DNA of 64,000 nucleotides from Chloroflexota bacterium. Its GTDB lineage: Bacteria; Chloroflexota; Anaerolineae; Aggregatilineales; Phototrophicaceae. The translations under genes and the position numbers were made by a program. Under the pieces are notes generated by a model that did not search any database, was not told where the DNA came from, and saw only the letters and a list, made by a program, of their open reading frames with translations. The DNA lies in the NCBI GenBank assembly GCA_016223085.1, contig JACRPS010000004.1:1-64000 (forward strand), given 5' to 3'. Of the stretch, positions 16,636 through 25,779 are shown one piece after another. Within the stretch, counting starts at the first letter, position 1. Each line of letters opens with the position of its first letter.

Positions 16636-17677
16636 ACTGCTAATTGAACTGGTGCGGCATTACAGCCCATCCATGCAGGAGCGCCCCGCCATTGACTATC
16701 TCGTTGGCTGGATGGCGGCACACGGCTTTCAGGCTTATGTGGATGACATCGGCAACGCTGTGGGCATACGTGGCGAGGCAGATGCAACGCACACGCTGGT
16801 GCTGCTTAGCCACATTGATACCTACCCTGGTGAAATCCCGGTGCGAATTGAAAACGGCTGTCTCTACGGGCGCGGCAGTGTGGACGCCAAAGGCTCGCTG
16901 GCCGCGTTTGCCGAGGCCGCCGCGCTGGCTGCGATTCCGTCCGGTTGGCGCGTCGTGGTGATCGCCGCGCTGGAAGAGGAAATTGCCACCAGCAAAGGCG
17001 CGTATTACGCCCGCGATTGTTTTTCGCCGACCATGTGTGTCATCGGTGAACCGAGCGGTGCGGAACGGATTACGCTGGGTTACAAGGGAAGGCTGGTGCT
17101 GGACTACACGCTCACGCGCCCGGTGGCCCATACCGCGCTGCCTACCCCCAGCATCGGCGAGTTAGGCGCGGCTTTCTGGCAGAAAATTGCAGACTGGGCG
17201 GACGGTTTCAACCAGGGCATCGCCTCGCACTTTGACCGCGTGCTGCCGCACCTTCGCAGCATCAACACCAGCAGCGATTATTTTAACGATACCGTGAAGT
17301 TGTCCATCAGTCTGCGCCTGCCGCCCGCCCTGCCGCCAGAAGCGGCGCTGGCCGCCGTGCAGCCCTTTGCCGAACCGGACGCAGTTCTGACAGCCACCGG
17401 CCTGGAACATGCTTACCAGACCGACCGTCACAATGCGCTGGTGCGTGGCATGTTAGCCGCCATTCGTGCCAACGGCGGGCAGCCGGGTTTTGTGCTGAAA
17501 ACGGGAACGTGTGACATGAACGTGGTTGGGCGGAAGTGGACATGTCCGATTATCGCTTATGGCCCGGGTGACAGCAGCCTTGACCACACCCCGAATGAAC
17601 ACCTGCCGTTAGCCGAATACGATCAGGCCATGCGCGTGTTGCAAACGCTGATTGAAAATCTGTCGCCTGTTTCGTGA
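16625..17677 (+). CDS. lysK: LysK, LysW-lysine hydrolase (M20 metallopeptidase)
   Basis: This 350-residue M20-family zinc peptidase releases lysine from LysW, the last step. Metal and catalytic motifs are in order: [10 protein letters not shown] (His63, Asp65), [10 protein letters not shown] (Asp near 87), [10 protein letters not shown] (catalytic Glu pair near 119) and, near the C-terminus, [15 protein letters not shown] (His). It closes the operon and is followed 14 bases later by a palindrome that could act as a terminator. Confidence 0.94.
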   Translation: MPTELLIELVRHYSPSMQERPAIDYLVGWMAAHGFQAYVDDIGNAVGIRGEADATHTLVLLSHIDTYPGEIPVRIENGCLYGRGSVDAKGSLAAFAEAAALAAIPSGWRVVVIAALEEEIATSKGAYYARDCFSPTMCVIGEPSGAERITLGYKGRLVLDYTLTRPVAHTALPTPSIGELGAAFWQKIADWADGFNQGIASHFDRVLPHLRSINTSSDYFNDTVKLSISLRLPPALPPEAALAAVQPFAEPDAVLTATGLEHAYQTDRHNALVRGMLAAIRANGGQPGFVLKTGTCDMNVVGRKWTCPIIAYGPGDSSLDHTPNEHLPLAEYDQAMRVLQTLIENLSPVS

Positions 17678-17691
17678 CTACACAAAGCCGC

Positions 17692-17717
17692 AGGGGCGGG
17701 TTTTTAAACCCGCCCCT
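17692..17717. repeat. Dispersed palindrome, AGGGGCGGGTTT type
   Basis: AGGGGCGGGTTT (17692-17703) and AAACCCGCCCCT (17706-17717) are perfect inverted copies with a 2-base centre. It lies between the convergent lysK and EthD-like pseudogene and has the capacity to form a terminator-like hairpin on either strand. Confidence 0.88.
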
Positions 17718-17748
17718 ACCCACGCATTCAATGTTTGAAGGTCTCAGC

Positions 17749-18081
17749 CTAAGGCCCTGGCACAATAATGTGTTCTTCGGTGTACAGGTGAATCCGCACC
17801 TCGGCGAATTCATCCGCATCTTTGCCCGCTCGAAGCCCAATCTCGGTGTTAAACGCGGCTTCCATCTCCTCGACGCTGTTCCACCACAGTTCGGCGGTGC
17901 CGTCATAAAGCGGTTCGTCAATGATACCGCCGGGCTGGTACGGCGTGGCGATATTAATCCGATAGCCGAGCAGTCCCGGTAGCTGTGTCGAGAGTTTGGT
18001 ATGTTCGTGGACCCAGCGGCGCGCAAATTCCTACTTGCTGATGCCGGGTTTACGCTTCAAAAAGGCGATGAGTTTAACCAT
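17749..18081 (-). pseudogene. EthD-like small alpha/beta-barrel protein interrupted by an amber codon
   Basis: Read from ATG 18081, the frame gives MVKLIAFLKRKPGISK, then TAG at codon 17 (18031-18033), then continues for 93 codons without another stop: E-F-A-R-R-W-V-H-E-H-T-K-L, L-P-G-L-L-G-Y-R-I-N, and ends T-E-E-H-I-I-V-P-G-P. This is the EthD / dimeric ferredoxin-like barrel pattern. The stop stands where relatives have Glu (S-K-E-E-F), so a single G-to-T change from GAG explains it. No replacement start follows. It is 14 bases downstream of the permease gene, probably in that operon. It could be a true nonsense mutation or a sequence error. Confidence 0.75.
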
Positions 18082-18095
18082 GTTGTTCCCCCTGC

Positions 18096-18929
18096 TTAAT
18101 ATTTAAGCGCGCCCATCGTCAGGCCGCGCACAATATACCGCTGCAAAAAGATCACCAGCAAAATGCCGGGGATAATCGCAATCACACCGGAAGCCGCGAT
18201 TTGTGCCCACAGGATTTCGTGCCCGCCCGCCAGCGATTGAATCATCACGGTCAGCGGTCGCACGGCACGGCGCGTCATCAGCAGCGCGAACATAAATTCA
18301 TTCCAGGTAAAGACAAACGTGAACAGCAGCGCCGTCACCAGTCCAGGGCTAATCAGCGGCAGTGTAATCCGCCAGAACGCGCCAAATACACTCGTGCCAT
18401 CAATCAGCGCCGATTCTTCCAGTTCCACCGGCAGGTCTTCGATAAAGCCTTTCAGCAGCCAGATGGCAAATGGCAGGTTGAAGATCGTATTACACAGAAT
18501 CAAGGCCCAGTATGTGTCAATCCATTTCAACTGCCGGAAGATCAGGAACAGCGGAATAGCCGATGCCACCGGCGGGAACATGCGCGTTGAGAGAATCCAG
18601 AACGAAAACTGATCGCCACCCAGCCGGTAACGCGCGAGACTATAGGCAGCCAGCGATCCCACCCCCACGCTGATGAGCGCCGTTGAGATGGACACGATCA
18701 GGCTATCACGGACCGCTTGCAGCCCGCCGCTGCCCGTCAGCGCGCCGATGTAATTGTCCAGATTCCACTGGTCGCGCGGCGGGATAATCACGGGCGGCGA
18801 GGCGAAAATCTGATCCTGCGTCTTAAATGAGGTCAGGAACATCCACAGCACCGGAAACAGAAAAAATACCAGCGCCACCGTCAAAAACAAACCGATCACG
18901 ATGCGGAGCGTCGTTCGATTCGATTTCAT
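18096..18929 (-). CDS. Carbohydrate ABC transporter permease, MalG-like
   Basis: This 277-residue inner-membrane permease has about six membrane segments and the EAA loop E-E-S-A-L-I-D-G-T-S-V-F-G-A-F-W-R-I-T-L-P that docks the ATPase. It pairs with the MalF-like protein encoded upstream, overlapping by ATGA. No ATPase gene is in this operon, so a shared MsmX/UgpC-type ATPase elsewhere must energise it. Length is typical for the CUT1 family. Confidence 0.93.
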   Translation of the reverse strand: MKSNRTTLRIVIGLFLTVALVFFLFPVLWMFLTSFKTQDQIFASPPVIIPPRDQWNLDNYIGALTGSGGLQAVRDSLIVSISTALISVGVGSLAAYSLARYRLGGDQFSFWILSTRMFPPVASAIPLFLIFRQLKWIDTYWALILCNTIFNLPFAIWLLKGFIEDLPVELEESALIDGTSVFGAFWRITLPLISPGLVTALLFTFVFTWNEFMFALLMTRRAVRPLTVMIQSLAGGHEILWAQIAASGVIAIIPGILLVIFLQRYIVRGLTMGALKY

Positions 18930-19870
18930 TCGTCCGCCCCCCGCTGCCGTTTCTGGATGCTCAGGAACACCCGTGAAATGATGATAATTACGATCAACTG
19001 GATGAAAGCCATCGCGGCGGTGTAGCCCATCGAGAAGAACTGGAAGCCGTTGAGGTAGGTGTAATACGCAATCGTCTCACTGGAGTCGCCCGGCCCGCCG
19101 TTGGTCAGCAGCACCACCAGATCGAACGTCTTAAACGTATCCATCATACGAATCAGCAGGCCGATGATAATCACAGACATCAGCAGCGGCAGCTTGATAC
19201 GCCAGAACAACTGCCAGGCGTTCGCGCCGTCAACCTTTGCTGCTTCCAGCAGTTCCGGCGAAATGGATTCCAGCCCCGCCAGAATCAGCAGCATCATAAA
19301 CGGGGCCCACTGCCATACGTCCGTCATCATAATTGTCAGCAGCGAGGTATCCGGGTTGGCCGTCCACGCCGGTGGCTGAATCACACCGTTGGTCAGCTTC
19401 TCGATGATGTAATTCAGCGGCCCAAAGGTATCGTTAAAAATCACGCGGAACTGAAAGCCGGATACCACCGGCGCGATCATGATGGGAATAAGAAACAGCG
19501 TCACCCAGATGGTTCGTCCCCGCCCCATCTGCTGTGCCATCAGCGCCAGCGTCATACCGAGCACCAGTTGTATCGCCACACCAACCACGACCAGAACCGC
19601 CGTGTTGCCCATTGCGTTCCAGAAGCGCGAATCGCCGGTCAGCACCTTGATGAAGTTGGTCAGGCCGACAAACTTTTCATTGGGCGAGACAGAGAGTTCC
19701 AGTTGAACCACCGACAGCGCCAGGGTGCGAATCAGCGGATAGATGGTGAGGGACAGCAGCAGCAGCACGGCAGGCAGGACAAACAGCAGTGCCACCCGCC
19801 GCCGACGATTCTCCACGCCAAGTGACCGTGCTACCCGATGAGAAAATGCAAATCGTTGTGTGGTTGCCAC
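18926..19870 (-). CDS. Carbohydrate ABC transporter permease, MalF-like
   Basis: This 314-residue CUT1-family permease has about six membrane helices and a C-terminal EAA motif (L-E-A-A-K-V-D-G-A-N-A-W-Q-L-F-W-R-I-K-L-P). The apparent start is GTG at 19870, since the codon read as Met on the minus strand is GTG preceded by ATT. A dispersed palindrome lies 19 bases upstream, between this gene and the binding-protein gene, so the two are separated by a hairpin as in many SBP-permease operons. Confidence 0.92.
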   Translation of the reverse strand: MATTQRFAFSHRVARSLGVENRRRRVALLFVLPAVLLLLSLTIYPLIRTLALSVVQLELSVSPNEKFVGLTNFIKVLTGDSRFWNAMGNTAVLVVVGVAIQLVLGMTLALMAQQMGRGRTIWVTLFLIPIMIAPVVSGFQFRVIFNDTFGPLNYIIEKLTNGVIQPPAWTANPDTSLLTIMMTDVWQWAPFMMLLILAGLESISPELLEAAKVDGANAWQLFWRIKLPLLMSVIIIGLLIRMMDTFKTFDLVVLLTNGGPGDSSETIAYYTYLNGFQFFSMGYTAAMAFIQLIVIIIISRVFLSIQKRQRGADE

Positions 19871-19888
19871 AATGAAGCCTATCGGTGG

Positions 19889-19917
19889 ATAGGGACACGG
19901 CGGTCCCGTGTCCCTAT
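19889..19917. repeat. Dispersed palindrome, ATAGGGACACGG type
   Basis: ATAGGGACACGG (19889-19900) and CCGTGTCCCTAT (19906-19917) are perfect inverted repeats around a 5-base loop. It lies between the SBP and permease genes. A relative occurs at 61869-61896 and a degenerate one at 46290-46319. Confidence 0.85.
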
Positions 19918-19932
19918 GATTGTGTGGACTGG

Positions 19933-21417
19933 TTACTCAATCAACCCCAGCGCCCGGTAGCTTTCCAGCGCCTGCTGCCAGACAGCCACCTGATTTTCGC
20001 GTCCCAACGTGTCCGTGATTTCGTTCCACTTGGCGGCCACATTGTCCAGCGCCTCCTGCGCCGTGATTTCGCCTGAAAGCGCCCGGTTCACTTCCAGATC
20101 GAGCGCGTCCTGATACTGCGCCGAGCCAGGGATGAAGATGTCCGGGAAGCCGTCTGCCAGTGCCTGATTCAACCCGGCCAGATACGCCGCTGCATTCTCC
20201 TCACCCATCAGGGCCGCAAAGGCCTCCGGGTGATCCAGATGTGACTGGCGGTACGGGTCGAGGCCGGTCAGCGAAGTAGATACATCTTCGAGGCTGCGGT
20301 TGTAGGCAATATGCTTGGCGACGCAGTAGGCTGCTTCGGGCACGTCCGAATCTGCCGCTACCGCCACGACACGGCCTACCGGCATCATCGAACGATGGAC
20401 AACTTCGCCATTCACTTCCGTGCCGGGTACGCGACCAACGCCCACCTTACCAGCAATCTTGGATTGTGTCGGGTCGGCGGCCTTCTTCGGCACGTCCGTC
20501 CACTGGACAACCATCGCGGTGCGCCCCTGAATGAACAGGTCGCGCAGTTCGTCGTAGCCGCTGTTGAGCACGTCCGGCGGCGCGAACTTCAGTGTATCCA
20601 TCATATTTTGCAGCCCGGCGACCGCGCCCGGTTCGTTAATGCGCGGGTTCATGTTCTCGTCAAAATAAACTACGCCGGCGCTGGCCGCCCGATTCATAAA
20701 CCAGGCATAGCTGAAGCTGCGCTTGGCAAATTCCGACGCGCCGTAAAAATCTTCGGTCAGGGTCTCACCCGCCAGTGTATCGCCCGCCTTGCGGGTGAAG
20801 AATTCGGCCACTTGCAGCCAGTCATCCCACGTTTCCGGCGGCATGAGGTCTTTGCCATATTTTTCCTTAAAGGCAGCCTGCTCATCAGCATTATCGAACA
20901 AATCCTGGCGGTACATCAGCACCAGCACGTCGCCGTCAATCGTCAGCGCGTAGGTTTGCCCGCCGAACTTGTTGTACAGTTCGCGGAACGGCGCCAGGAC
21001 ATCATCCTGGTGCGGATCCCAGACAGCAGCCGGTTCTCGCGCCATGAACTCATCCAGCGGCAACAGATAGCCGTTGCTGGCAAAATCGCCGATGTACGCC
21101 GGGTAGAACGTCACCACGTCAAACGCGCCGGTCTGACCGACAAATTCGGTTTTAAGTTTCTGGTACACATCGGCGAACGGCACTTCCACGATTTCGATGG
21201 TAATGCCCATCGCCGCAAAGTCGTCTTTCCAGAAATCGTATGGCGCGAGGTTGTGGCCGGCGTCGCCAACGACGGTCACGGTTACATTGTCAAACGGTTG
21301 ACAAGGCTCGAATTCGGTGATACCCAGTGGTTGGGGAGCATCCTGGGCGAGTACAACCGCGCCCAGCAGCAGAACAAAAGTGGTAAACAACACGAAGGAA
21401 AACCGGATGCGAAACAT
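19933..21417 (-). CDS. Carbohydrate ABC transporter substrate-binding protein
   Basis: This extracellular solute-binding protein (family 1, MalE-like; 494 residues from the chosen start) is secreted through a signal peptide M-F-R-I-R-F-S-F followed by a hydrophobic core and V-V-L-A-Q. I chose ATG 21417 because GGAGGAA lies directly before it; an upstream ATG at 21429 would place that site inside the gene. The mature protein shows P-F-A-D-V-Y-Q-K-L-K-T-E-F, D-V-V-T-F-Y-P-A-Y-I and G-R-T-A-M-V-V-Q-W, typical of this class. It delivers an unknown sugar to the two permeases downstream. A promoter and a perfect inverted repeat lie upstream. Confidence 0.9.
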   Translation of the reverse strand: MFRIRFSFVLFTTFVLLLGAVVLAQDAPQPLGITEFEPCQPFDNVTVTVVGDAGHNLAPYDFWKDDFAAMGITIEIVEVPFADVYQKLKTEFVGQTGAFDVVTFYPAYIGDFASNGYLLPLDEFMAREPAAVWDPHQDDVLAPFRELYNKFGGQTYALTIDGDVLVLMYRQDLFDNADEQAAFKEKYGKDLMPPETWDDWLQVAEFFTRKAGDTLAGETLTEDFYGASEFAKRSFSYAWFMNRAASAGVVYFDENMNPRINEPGAVAGLQNMMDTLKFAPPDVLNSGYDELRDLFIQGRTAMVVQWTDVPKKAADPTQSKIAGKVGVGRVPGTEVNGEVVHRSMMPVGRVVAVAADSDVPEAAYCVAKHIAYNRSLEDVSTSLTGLDPYRQSHLDHPEAFAALMGEENAAAYLAGLNQALADGFPDIFIPGSAQYQDALDLEVNRALSGEITAQEALDNVAAKWNEITDTLGRENQVAVWQQALESYRALGLIE

Positions 21418-21520
21418 GACTTCCTCCATTTGTATTTTGTTCCAAAAACACTATTTACAGACCTACCAGCGGCAATGTAACCATTAACCTCCTTTACCCC
21501 GGGTCATAGCTTCTGTTTTG

Positions 21521-21549
21521 ATACTATCACCGTTCCCATCTTCAGGCAA
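21521..21549 (-). promoter_or_regulatory. Predicted promoter of the SBP-permease operon
   Basis: Minus-strand TTGCCT (21544-21549), a 17-base spacer and TAGTAT (21521-21526) lie about 100 bases before the binding-protein start. Only sequence match supports it. Confidence 0.5.
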
Positions 21550-21552
21550 ATG

Positions 21553-21569
21553 ATGGTCTGACAGACCAT
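21553..21569. promoter_or_regulatory. Inverted repeat, possible GntR/FadR-type operator
   Basis: ATGGTCTG (21553-21560), one base, CAGACCAT (21562-21569) is a perfect inverted repeat. TGGTC...GACCA ends recall FadR-subfamily GntR sites. It abuts the -35 of the minus-strand promoter. A TATAAT on the plus strand at 21569-21574 overlaps its edge but would read antisense into the neighbouring ATPase gene. Confidence 0.5.
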
Positions 21570-21593
21570 ATAATCGTACTGCGTAAAGAGTCG

Positions 21594-22355
21594 TTATAAA
21601 ATCTGTGACAGAAACAGCTTGGTACGGTCGTGCCGGGGGTTCACAAAGAAGTGCTCTGGCGTGCCGATCTCGACGATACGCCCGCTATCCATAAAGATGA
21701 TGCGGTCAGCGACCTCGCGCGCGAAGCCCATTTCGTGCGTCACGCACAACATGGTCATGCCGCTGCGCGCCAGTTCCTTCATCACATCCAGCACTTCCTT
21801 AATCATCTCCGGGTCAAGCGCGGAGGTTGGTTCGTCAAACAGCATGATCTTGGGATTCATCGCCAGCGCGCGGGCGATGGCGACGCGCTGCTGCTGCCCG
21901 CCGGAAAGCTGCCCCGGATATTTGCGTGCCTGTTCCGGGATGCCTACCCGCTCCAGCAGACTCAGGGCGATTTCTTCCGCCTGGACACGTGGACGCTGCC
22001 GTACATACCGCTGTGCCAGCGTGATGTTTTCCAGTACGGTCAGGTGCGGGAACAGGTTAAACTGCTGGAATACCATGCCGATCTCGCGCCGAATGGCGCT
22101 GATGTTGCTCACGTCGTTGGTGAGTTCAATGCCATCAACGATGATCTGCCCTTCCTGATGCTGCTCCAGCCGATTGATGCAGCGAATCAGCGTGGATTTG
22201 CCCGACCCGGACGGGCCGCAGATCACCACCACTTCGCGTTCGCGCACCTTCATATTGATGTCTTTAAGGACGTGGAACTCGCCGAACCATTTGTTGACAT
22301 TCCGGCATTCAATGATCGTATCGCCCAGGAAATGCTGCGGATGCTGTTCGTTCAT
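21594..22355 (-). CDS. Polar amino-acid ABC transporter ATPase, AapP/GlnQ-like
   Basis: This 253-residue ATPase has Walker [11 protein letters not shown]-loop [10 protein letters not shown], signature [15 protein letters not shown] and Walker [14 protein letters not shown]. The [13 protein letters not shown] start is typical of the AapP/BztD group. It is the last of four genes for a general L-amino-acid importer and lies six bases after the second permease gene. Confidence 0.94.
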   Translation of the reverse strand: MNEQHPQHFLGDTIIECRNVNKWFGEFHVLKDINMKVREREVVVICGPSGSGKSTLIRCINRLEQHQEGQIIVDGIELTNDVSNISAIRREIGMVFQQFNLFPHLTVLENITLAQRYVRQRPRVQAEEIALSLLERVGIPEQARKYPGQLSGGQQQRVAIARALAMNPKIMLFDEPTSALDPEMIKEVLDVMKELARSGMTMLCVTHEMGFAREVADRIIFMDSGRIVEIGTPEHFFVNPRHDRTKLFLSQIL

Positions 22356-22361
22356 CGTTTG

Positions 22362-24239
22362 TTAGCGGCGGGCTGCGCCGACCCCCGTTGCTTCAATCCA
22401 CCGGCTGACGGTAGACATACCGAAACTGATAACAAAATAGATAACACCGACAAACAGATACGCTTCGCGCTGCAAGCCGCGATACTGCTGCTGGCCGTTG
22501 ACAATAAAATCAATGATGCCAAGCAGTTCAAACAGCCCGACGACCGAAACCAGCGTGGTATCCTTAAACAGGCTGACAAACTGGCTCATGATCGCGGGGA
22601 TGACCGCTCGCAGCGCCTGCGGCAGCACGATCAGACGCGTGGTGTACAGCGCGTTTAAGCCCAGCGCGTGGGCTGCTTCGATCTGGCCGTGCGGCACGAT
22701 TTGCAGGCCACCGCGTACGATCTCCGCGATGTAAGCGGCTGTGAACAGGGTCAGGCCGATCATCATGCGAATCACCTGGTCCACGTCCGCGCTGGCGGAC
22801 AGGAAAAACGGCACGACCAGCTTGGCGAAAAACAGGATGGTAATCAGTGGCACGCCGCGCACAACCTCGATAAACAGCGTGCAGGCACCGCTGACCACGC
22901 TTAGATTGCTCCACCGCCCCAGCGCCAGCAGTACGCCCAGCGGGAACGACAGCACAATGGCGACTGCCGTCAGCACCAGCGTCAGCAGCAGGCCGCCCCA
23001 GGTCGCTGTCGGCACAACTGGCAGCGTAGCCGCACCTTCAATACCGCGCAGTACAAACCAGCTTACCGGCAGCAGCGCCACCCACGCCAGAACCACCCAG
23101 CGCGACACCGTCTTTTTTACGACGCTGTTGCGCCGTTTCACCTCGTAGCCCAGCCAGCTTCCACCGAGGGCAATCAGCGCCCCCACGATCACCGGCAGGA
23201 TGACCGCGTTCAGAAATGGCACCAGTTGCACCGACAGGTACGTTGCGAGATTACGCGACCCCTCGAAACGCAAATCCCGTTCGGCCACCTGGCGGCAGCG
23301 AACGCCAACCGGGCAGATCGTATCCGGGATTAGTCCATACCGCTCAATTCGTTCAGCCTCGTCGCCGGACTGAGTGGTAAACGTCTGCACGCCATCCAGC
23401 CGCACCCAGGCATAACCGGCGCTGCCGTCTGTTTTTTCCGCGATGACGCCGTACCAGCCATCCGCCGGCAGCGCCGCGTCCAACCGGACGCGCGGATTCT
23501 CCGGCGTCGCCTCAGCTGAGGCAATCGTTTCACCCGCAGTATCTACCAGTTTGATCGTGAAGGCGAGATCATACTGGCTTAAATCCAGCGCACCGCTGGC
23601 GGCTTTGGCCTTGACATCGTTCCAGATCGAACGGGAATTGCTTAAGCCCGCCGTGTTCTCGATAAAACCGACAAACACGGGACTGGCGGCAGTGGCATCG
23701 GCACTGCTGATCGGCTCAACCAGCACCGAGACCGGCTCACCTGCGTTGCCGACAAACACCAATGGCGCCGGTTCGCTGTCCGGCGGAACGATGAAGCGAA
23801 TGCTCGGCGGTGGAAGCTGACCCGCACCAAGCGGAATCACAATCATGACCAGCACCACGACGATCAGCGTCAGCAGCACGGCACGAGTCACCTTTGCCCA
23901 CAAACTGATGCTGATGCCACACAGGAACAGCAGCGCCAGCGCCAGCAGGTTCACCCGCCATAACTGGCTCGGCTCGTACTGCCCCACCAGCAACAGGCGC
24001 AGGTTGCTGGTAATCACCGTCCATTCGGCATCGCGCAGCGCCCACAGCCCGGTGCTGACCAGTAACCAGCCGACGATCAGCAGCGTGATGATCGTCAGCA
24101 GCGTGTTCGTCCGCGAACTGAACAGGTTTGCCCGCAGCCATCCCAGCGGGCCCACCATCAGCGCCGGCGGACGGCGCGGCGGCGGCGCTTCGGTCGGGGC
24201 GACGTAAACGAGTTCATCCTGGCGCAAGATGTCGCTCAT
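22362..24239 (-). CDS. Amino-acid ABC transporter permease, AapM-like, with a large extracytoplasmic insertion
   Basis: The protein has 625 residues, against roughly 380-400 for AapM/BztC. The N-terminal part has a membrane helix (about 40-70) and two more (about 105-150). A largely hydrophilic stretch of about 170-180 residues (roughly 160-335) follows, with G-N-A-G-E-P-V-S-V-L-V-E-P, D-L-A-F-T-I-K-L-V-D and a cysteine pair in D-T-I-C-P-V-G-V-R-C. The helices then resume, and the C-terminal 220 residues are a standard HisM-type permease domain with the EAA loop I-E-A-A-H-A-L-G-L-N-A-L-Y-T-T-R-L-I-V-L-P-Q. The insertion is inferred to face outward. GGGAGGG supports the start. Confidence 0.88.
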   Translation of the reverse strand: MSDILRQDELVYVAPTEAPPPRRPPALMVGPLGWLRANLFSSRTNTLLTIITLLIVGWLLVSTGLWALRDAEWTVITSNLRLLLVGQYEPSQLWRVNLLALALLFLCGISISLWAKVTRAVLLTLIVVVLVMIVIPLGAGQLPPPSIRFIVPPDSEPAPLVFVGNAGEPVSVLVEPISSADATAASPVFVGFIENTAGLSNSRSIWNDVKAKAASGALDLSQYDLAFTIKLVDTAGETIASAEATPENPRVRLDAALPADGWYGVIAEKTDGSAGYAWVRLDGVQTFTTQSGDEAERIERYGLIPDTICPVGVRCRQVAERDLRFEGSRNLATYLSVQLVPFLNAVILPVIVGALIALGGSWLGYEVKRRNSVVKKTVSRWVVLAWVALLPVSWFVLRGIEGAATLPVVPTATWGGLLLTLVLTAVAIVLSFPLGVLLALGRWSNLSVVSGACTLFIEVVRGVPLITILFFAKLVVPFFLSASADVDQVIRMMIGLTLFTAAYIAEIVRGGLQIVPHGQIEAAHALGLNALYTTRLIVLPQALRAVIPAIMSQFVSLFKDTTLVSVVGLFELLGIIDFIVNGQQQYRGLQREAYLFVGVIYFVISFGMSTVSRWIEATGVGAARR

Positions 24240-24249
24240 CGTCCCTCCC

Positions 24250-25614
24250 CTACCGTGTCTTAAACTGGAGCCGGCTGTTAAACAGGTTCATCACCAGCGA
24301 AATCAGCAGACTCAGCGACAGATATACCACCATCAGGATAGCGAACAGCGCCACCGACTGCCCGGTCTGGTTATAGGTGATCGTGGCGACGTTGTAGATG
24401 TCGGTGAACCCGATGGCAATACCCAGGCTGGAGTTCTTGGTCAGATTGAGATACTGGTTGGTCAGGGGCGGCACAGCCAGCCGCAGCGCCTGCGGCAGAA
24501 TGATCTTGCTTAAGGTCTGCACGTTGGACAGACCCAGCGCGTGGGCCGCTTCGATCTGCCCCTTGGCCACGGATTGAATCCCCGCCCGGACGATATCGGC
24601 CACAAACGCCGACGTGTACAGCGTCAGCCCCAGGAACAGCGCCAGATATTCCGCCGAAAAGCTGGCCCCCCCAATGAAGTTGAAGTTGCCGACCTGCGGC
24701 ATATCCAGCACAAACGGCATGCCATTGCCCAGCAACGACAGTGCCAGACCAACACCGCCCAGCCCCAGGACAGCCAGCAGAAAATAACGCACCGCGTAAG
24801 CCGGTTTGCCGGTACGCTCATTCAGGCGCAGCCGCCAGCGCCACAGACCAACGCCCAGGATGACACCCAGCAGCAGAGACAGGAAGAAAATGTCCGCCGC
24901 GTCGGTGGCGATGACCGCCGGATAATACAGCCCGCGCCCGGTGACAAAAATCGAACCGGGCAGTTCCATCGCCTCGCGCGGACGGGACGGCAGCGCCTTA
25001 ATCACGCCGCCGTAGATAAAGAACAACTGCACCAGCAGCGGCGTATTGCGGAAGATTTCCACATAGGCCGCCGACACCGTTCGCACCAGCCAGTTCACCG
25101 ACAGCAGGCCAATACCGACCAGAACACCTAAGACGGTGGTCGCCACCAGCGACAGCGCCACCACCCGCAGCGTATTGATAAACCCCACCAGTAGTGCCCG
25201 GAACACCGTATCCGGCTGCAATACGGTAGCCTGTGCCAGCGACTGCCCAACAACCGGGATGGCAGCCAGAAACTCCAGCGGCTGGCGCGGGTCCGGCCCT
25301 TCGGTGACTTCCGTACCAAACTTGCGCTCGATTACACCAAAATTGATGGACAGCCCACTGGCCGCGAGGTTATCAAACAGGTTGGCCGCCAGCGTGAAGG
25401 CTACCACAAAGATCACAAACAGAAACACAGCCTGCACAAAATCGCGCAGGAACACCACGTTGCGGAAAAAGGGGATGCCCGTCCGACCCTGGGCACGCAA
25501 ACCGCTGATGAGCACCACCGCTACAAACGGCAGCGCCACCGCAGCCCCAAAGATCAGGCTTTGCACGGGGCGCGGCAGCGACGGGTCAGGCCGGACAAAC
25601 AACACCACAAACAC
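24250..25614 (-). CDS. Amino-acid ABC transporter permease, AapQ-like
   Basis: This 454-residue permease has N-terminal helices, a periplasmic loop with I-N-F-G-V-I-E-R-K-F-G, and a C-terminal transport domain with V-E-I-F-R-N-T-P-L-L-V-Q-L-F-F and the EAA loop I-E-A-A-H-A-L-G-L-S-N-V-Q-T-L-S-K-I-I-L-P-Q. It partners with the AapM-like protein. The start codon is GTG at 25614; the frame is closed by TGA ten codons further upstream and no ATG lies between. It follows the SBP gene after 187 bases that hold two hairpins. Confidence 0.9.
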   Translation of the reverse strand: MFVVLFVRPDPSLPRPVQSLIFGAAVALPFVAVVLISGLRAQGRTGIPFFRNVVFLRDFVQAVFLFVIFVVAFTLAANLFDNLAASGLSINFGVIERKFGTEVTEGPDPRQPLEFLAAIPVVGQSLAQATVLQPDTVFRALLVGFINTLRVVALSLVATTVLGVLVGIGLLSVNWLVRTVSAAYVEIFRNTPLLVQLFFIYGGVIKALPSRPREAMELPGSIFVTGRGLYYPAVIATDAADIFFLSLLLGVILGVGLWRWRLRLNERTGKPAYAVRYFLLAVLGLGGVGLALSLLGNGMPFVLDMPQVGNFNFIGGASFSAEYLALFLGLTLYTSAFVADIVRAGIQSVAKGQIEAAHALGLSNVQTLSKIILPQALRLAVPPLTNQYLNLTKNSSLGIAIGFTDIYNVATITYNQTGQSVALFAILMVVYLSLSLLISLVMNLFNSRLQFKTR

Positions 25615-25717
25615 CGTTGAACTGGCGGACGGCTCGCAGCGAGATCATCGGTGGTTACAAAAAAGTCGTAATCTGAGGGGGATGGTTGTTCAGGCATGGA
25701 CTATAATAATTTCGGTA

Positions 25718-25779
25718 GGTCGCCGCTAACGGCGACCATCGTTCCAGAAGGTTCCGCGCCGGGCTTTCCGGGCGGAACC
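25718..25779. other. Two strong hairpins between the SBP and permease genes
   Basis: GGTCGCCG / CGGCGACC (25718-25725, 25730-25737) and GGTTCCGC / GCGGAACC (25750-25757, 25772-25779) form stable stems without T runs. They lie in the 187-base gap (25615-25801) after the binding-protein gene. Such structures often stabilise the upstream mRNA segment and lower downstream expression. No ORF is convincing in the gap. Confidence 0.55.

Noticed and set aside
20311-21480. 389-codon plus-strand frame opposite the SBP gene
   Set aside because: Mirror of a well-supported minus-strand SBP with signal peptide; composition is Arg/His-rich, as expected for antisense of G+C-rich genes.
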